Shown piece after piece: positions 60,749 through 64,000 of a stretch of 64,000 bases of DNA. Every line of letters starts with the position of its first letter. Position 1 is the stretch's first letter. A program made the translations under genes and the position numbers. A model generated the notes under the pieces. The model ran no database searches. It had not been told where the DNA came from and saw nothing but the letters and a program-made list of their open reading frames with translations. This stretch comes from SAR86 cluster bacterium. GTDB lineage: Bacteria; Pseudomonadota; Gammaproteobacteria; Magnimaribacterales; TMED112. The stretch spans positions 455,451 through 519,450 of the forward strand of contig CP097968.1 of the NCBI GenBank assembly GCA_023703555.1, given 5' to 3'.

Positions 60749-62230
60749 TTGACTACACTTCACGTAATTCTAGGAAATCAACTATTTCCTATGGCAAAAG
60801 CAAATCTCAACAAAGCAGATAAAATATTTATGTGTGAAGACTATGGTCTTTGCACCTATGAGAAACACCATAAATCTAAAATTGCTCTTTTTTTCTCTGC
60901 AATGCGTGATTATAGAGATAATCTTATTAAAGAGGGTTTCGATGTAATATACCTTGACGCAAAAACCAACTTTAAAGAAGATTATTTAGTTAAACTCTCT
61001 CAAAACATTGAAAAATTCAACATAGATAAGATCAAAATCTTTGAAATTGAAGATAAACCATTTGAAGACAAATTTAAGACCCTAGTGAATAATCAGGGTT
61101 TAGCTGTTGAAGTTATTGAATCACCAATGTTTTTGGATGATAGAGTCTCATTTAAGGATTTTATTGGAGAAAAAAAATTTATACTCCAAGCAAATTATTA
61201 TAAAAAAAATCGAAAAAAGTTTGAGATATTAATCAACAATGAAAAGCCAGTTGGTGGGAAATGGAGTTTTGATGAAGATAATAGAAAAAAACTACCTAAA
61301 GGATATAAAATACCTGAACTTCCTCTAAATGATAAAAAAAACGACACTGAAATAACTAAAATTATTAACGAATATTTTTCTGACCATCCTGGTGAAATAA
61401 ATTTTATTTATCCTACTAATTATGATGAAGCAATGTTGTGGCTTAACACTTTTATGGAAGTGAGATTTAATGATTTTGGTCCTTACGAAGATGCAATCAA
61501 AAATGGAGAACATTTTATTAATCACTCTGTCTTAAGCATGGTATTAAATCTTGGAATACTCACACCAGACATAGTTGTGGAAAAATTAATCAATTATGCT
61601 GAAAATAATTCAATTCCTATCAATAGTTTAGAGGGAATAATAAGACAAATTATTGGCTGGCGCGAATTCATTAGAGGCATATATCAGAACTTTAGTGATC
61701 GCATGGAAACAGAAAATTATTGGAATCATGATAGAAAACTGACTACTGATTGGTACGAGGGCACCACAGGAATTGACCCTTTGGATGATGCTATAAAAGG
61801 TGCGCATAAATATGGTTACACCCACCATATAAATCGCTTAATGGTCTTATCTAACATAATGAATATGTCTCGGATAAAGCCTCAGGAAATTTACCGCTGG
61901 TTTATGGAAATGTTTGTTGATTCATCAGAATGGGTAATGGTTCCAAATGTTTATGGTATGGGTACATTTGCTGATGGTGGAATATTTGCAACTAAGCCCT
62001 ATATTTGTGGCTCAAGCTATATACTAAGAATGTCAGATTTTAAAAAAGGACCTTGGTGTGAAATTGTTGATGGTCTATATTGGAGTTTTATTGAAAGGAA
62101 CAGAAAATTTTTTGAAAGTAATCCAAGATTATCGTTAATGATCAGAGCACTTAACAAAATGGATGTTGATAGAAAAGAGGCGATTTTTAGTAAAGCTGAA
62201 CATTTTATTGAGTCAAAAACAAATGCTTAA
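60749..62230 (+). CDS. FeS-BCP-type (6-4) photolyase/cryptochrome-related protein lacking most FeS ligands
   Basis: A 493-residue flavoprotein of the prokaryotic (6-4) photolyase group (PhrB/CryB-like, deoxyribodipyrimidine photolyase-related). N-terminal TLHVILGNQLF and DKIFMCEDYG form the antenna domain, and the catalytic part has GWREFIRGIYQNF, HKYGYTHHINRLMVLSNIMNM and TKPYICGSSYILRMSDF. In family members with a 4Fe-4S cluster this last region is MSxYCxxCxY plus a later Cys. Here it reads FKKGPW, with only one Cys (PWCEIVDGLYW) nearby. The start is TTG, immediately after the amidohydrolase stop. Overlaps the exonuclease gene. Confidence 0.88.
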   Translation: MTTLHVILGNQLFPMAKANLNKADKIFMCEDYGLCTYEKHHKSKIALFFSAMRDYRDNLIKEGFDVIYLDAKTNFKEDYLVKLSQNIEKFNIDKIKIFEIEDKPFEDKFKTLVNNQGLAVEVIESPMFLDDRVSFKDFIGEKKFILQANYYKKNRKKFEILINNEKPVGGKWSFDEDNRKKLPKGYKIPELPLNDKKNDTEITKIINEYFSDHPGEINFIYPTNYDEAMLWLNTFMEVRFNDFGPYEDAIKNGEHFINHSVLSMVLNLGILTPDIVVEKLINYAENNSIPINSLEGIIRQIIGWREFIRGIYQNFSDRMETENYWNHDRKLTTDWYEGTTGIDPLDDAIKGAHKYGYTHHINRLMVLSNIMNMSRIKPQEIYRWFMEMFVDSSEWVMVPNVYGMGTFADGGIFATKPYICGSSYILRMSDFKKGPWCEIVDGLYWSFIERNRKFFESNPRLSLMIRALNKMDVDRKEAIFSKAEHFIESKTNA

Positions 62231-63209
62231 GATGACTGATATAGGTCTCTTTTGCGAACCTGGAAATTTCTACATTGACCCATTAAATCCTTGTGATACA
62301 GCTGTAATAACACATGCACACGCAGATCATGCAAGAGCGGGTATGAAAAATTATATTTGCACTCCAGAAACTGCATCAATAATGAGATCAAGAATTGATC
62401 AAAATTTGTCTATAAAGGAAACTAAATATAATCAGTCATTGCGATTGGGTAAAACTACTGTTAGCTTTCATTCAGCTGGACATGTTTTAGGCTCTGCACA
62501 AATTAAAATTCAGTTTAATAAAAAGACAGCTGTGATTACTGGAGATTACAAGAGGGCTTTTGATCCTACCTGTCCCAGCTTTGACGTTCAAAAGTGCGAT
62601 ATTTTTGTGAGTGAAGCTACATTTGCTAATCCTAAATACATATGGCCTTCTTTTAGTGATGAGATAGAAAAGATTTATAAATGGTATGAGCACAATTATA
62701 AAAATAAAATTAACTCAATCATCTATTGTTATTCCCTTGGAAAGGCACAACGACTTATAAAAACAATTAAAGAAGCGTATAACATTCCTATTTACGCTCA
62801 TCAAGCTATCAGAACTATAAATAAAATATATAAGAAGCATGGCATTAGTAACTTAGAAACAAAAACTATTTCAAAGATTAAATCATTCTTACCTGGTCTT
62901 ATTGTTATACCCCCAGGTGCAAAAAAGTCTAAGCACATAAAACATTTAATTCCTAACAAAACAGCGATGTGTAGTGGCTGGGCACTTAATAATTGTCGTG
63001 ATTGCGATATGGGTTTTGTTCTTTCTGACCATGCAGACTGGAATGATTTAATTAAAACTATTGAGGAAACTGAAGCCAAAGAGGTTGTTATTATTCATGG
63101 TAGTGGCCCGTTACTTAGAAAATATCTTAATGAAAAAGGTATTACTGTAACTAACTATAATAAATTTAAACAAGCAGAAAAAACTGTTCAATTATCAATC
63201 TTTCAATGA
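62223..63209 (+). CDS. Ligase-associated DNA exonuclease (metallo-beta-lactamase/beta-CASP)
   Basis: About 328 residues. Metal-binding THAHADHARAG (HxHxDH), SAGHVLGSAQI, GDYKRAFDPTCP, the beta-CASP segment IYCYSLGKAQRLIK and the final LSDHADW and IIHGSG. This is the exonuclease that usually accompanies an ATP-dependent DNA ligase and a Lhr-like helicase in repair gene sets; neither is adjacent. Its start overlaps the photolyase stop by 8 bases. The frame is open further upstream but not conserved-looking. Confidence 0.9.
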   Translation: MLKMTDIGLFCEPGNFYIDPLNPCDTAVITHAHADHARAGMKNYICTPETASIMRSRIDQNLSIKETKYNQSLRLGKTTVSFHSAGHVLGSAQIKIQFNKKTAVITGDYKRAFDPTCPSFDVQKCDIFVSEATFANPKYIWPSFSDEIEKIYKWYEHNYKNKINSIIYCYSLGKAQRLIKTIKEAYNIPIYAHQAIRTINKIYKKHGISNLETKTISKIKSFLPGLIVIPPGAKKSKHIKHLIPNKTAMCSGWALNNCRDCDMGFVLSDHADWNDLIKTIEETEAKEVVIIHGSGPLLRKYLNEKGITVTNYNKFKQAEKTVQLSIFQ

Positions 63210-63319
63210 AAAAACTTGAGGACAAGGTAATGCAAATCACCTATTCGCTTGGTGTAATAATAGTCATATTCATTTGCATAATATTATTTATAAGATTAGT
63301 GTTTATAGCTATTGATTAA
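63206..63319 (+). CDS. Small membrane protein (37 residues)
   Basis: MKKLEDKVMQITYSLG followed by a hydrophobic helix (VIIVIFICIILFIRLVFIAI). The ATG overlaps the exonuclease stop codon (ATGA) and the stop overlaps the end of the convergent dehydratase gene. Its tight coupling supports translation. No homologue recognised. Confidence 0.5.
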   Translation: MKKLEDKVMQITYSLGVIIVIFICIILFIRLVFIAID

Positions 63320-64000
63320 TATAAAAATTAAATTTTTCAGAGTCTATATTACCACCTGAGATTGTCACTAAAATATTCTTACCATTAGTTTTAATTGAAC
63401 CATTTAATATGCTTGCAAATGCAACACAACCACTGGGCTCAGCAATAATATTGAATTCCTCATATAGGATCTTCATAGCTTTTATTACCTCTAAATCATT
63501 TACTATTAAACCTTCATTACAGTTAACTAGATTGATAGGGAATGTTATTTCACCTGGAATCTCCACCTCAAGCGCATCACAGATTGTTCTTTTTTGTATT
63601 CTTTTTCTAGTCCGTGTTCTTTTTTCTAAAGAAATTTGAGTGTCGTTACAGTTTTCAGGTTCAACGGGAAAGATACTTGCGGAATGAAAAAAATGTTTTA
63701 CAGCTATGCTAGTGCCTGCAACTAAACCCCCTCCAGATGTACATGAAAGGACCACATCAAGACTTTTATTATTATCTAAAAAATAGTTACAAACTTCTAA
63801 ACCAAAAGTACCCTGCCCCGCTATAACATCTTTGTTGTCAAATGGTTTGATTAAGGGAAGGCCAGTATCAATTGATATCTTTTGCGCAATTTCTTCTCTG
63901 CTTTGAATATGTCTTTTATACAATACTATTTCCCCGCCATTATTTTTTGTATTTTCTAATTTCGTTTTAGGAGCATCATCAGGCATAACAATAATGGATT
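63309..64000 (-). CDS. Threonine/serine dehydratase-like PLP enzyme (5' end outside window)
   Basis: The C-terminal ~230 residues of a fold-type II PLP enzyme. VMPDDAPKTKLENTKNNGGEIVLY is the typical threonine dehydratase/serine racemase segment, and SCTSGGGLVAGTSIAVKHF is the Gly-rich loop holding the PLP phosphate. FNIIAEPSGCVAFASIL and NILVTISGGNID end the core. No ACT domain follows. The N-terminus with the PLP lysine lies beyond the window edge, so exact identity (catabolic threonine dehydratase or serine racemase) is open. Confidence 0.85.
   Translation of the reverse strand, partial: SIIVMPDDAPKTKLENTKNNGGEIVLYKRHIQSREEIAQKISIDTGLPLIKPFDNKDVIAGQGTFGLEVCNYFLDNNKSLDVVLSCTSGGGLVAGTSIAVKHFFHSASIFPVEPENCNDTQISLEKRTRTRKRIQKRTICDALEVEIPGEITFPINLVNCNEGLIVNDLEVIKAMKILYEEFNIIAEPSGCVAFASILNGSIKTNGKNILVTISGGNIDSEKFNFYINQ

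Overview
The window looks like a piece of an AT-rich, tightly packed chromosome from a free-living marine gammaproteobacterium. SAR86-type bacteria would fit, but I infer this from gene order and content and have not shown it. The reasons are the ftsK-lolA-serS run with trxB beside it (a gammaproteobacterial order), two TonB-dependent receptors, several light- and oxygen-related enzymes (cluster-less photolyase, alternative oxidase) and very short intergenic gaps. There are four tRNA genes, one tRNA-borne genomic island, and no CRISPR array or recognisable insertion sequence.

Layout. 0-7 kb: the end of an endonuclease/phosphatase-fold gene, tRNA-Ser(UGA), a glutathione transferase, a reductase, and the leftward operon ridA-gcvT-gcvH-gcvP behind a leader that can form a terminator or a competing hairpin. 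7-15.4 kb: rpmG, a PsiE-like protein, TspO, tRNA-Arg(CCU), an alternative oxidase overlapping a pseudoazurin, a hydrolase fused to a membrane domain, four small secreted proteins, and pyruvate kinase. 15.86-18.99 kb: a 3-kb island at the 3' end of tRNA-Ser(CGA), bounded by a duplicated tRNA end. 19-32.5 kb: secreted nuclease, thymidine kinase facing a nucleoside transporter, a 2-oxoglutarate oxygenase, an Oar-like receptor, serS-lolA-ftsK, trxB, a short-chain dehydrogenase and an acyltransferase.

The most coherent part is 33-54 kb, which reads as a phosphorus-acquisition block. phoB and phoR are followed after 9 bp by a complete run gspC-D-E-F-G-H-I-J-K-L-M-N of type II secretion genes on the same strand. 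Facing this run are a PPK2 polyphosphate kinase and a Ppx/GppA phosphatase. Next to these lie a Pit phosphate transporter and then a TonB receptor followed by a beta-propeller phytase lipoprotein and a DedA protein. The model, partly inference, is as follows. PhoR/PhoB senses low phosphate and the type II machine places phosphatases such as the phytase on the surface. The receptor imports the organic phosphate ligand, Pit brings in released phosphate, and PPK2/Ppx handle polyphosphate.

53.8-64 kb: an operon of an AlgH protein, a Skp1-type (GT60) GlcNAc-transferase homologue, gamma-glutamyltransferase and an MscS channel; a Coq4-like gene, tRNA-Gly(UCC) and a lipoprotein; then an amidohydrolase, a (6-4)-type photolyase lacking most iron-sulfur ligands, a ligase-associated exonuclease, a small membrane protein, and a threonine-dehydratase-like gene cut by the window edge. 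Several very small membrane proteins (31-58 residues) overlap neighbouring genes by a few bases.
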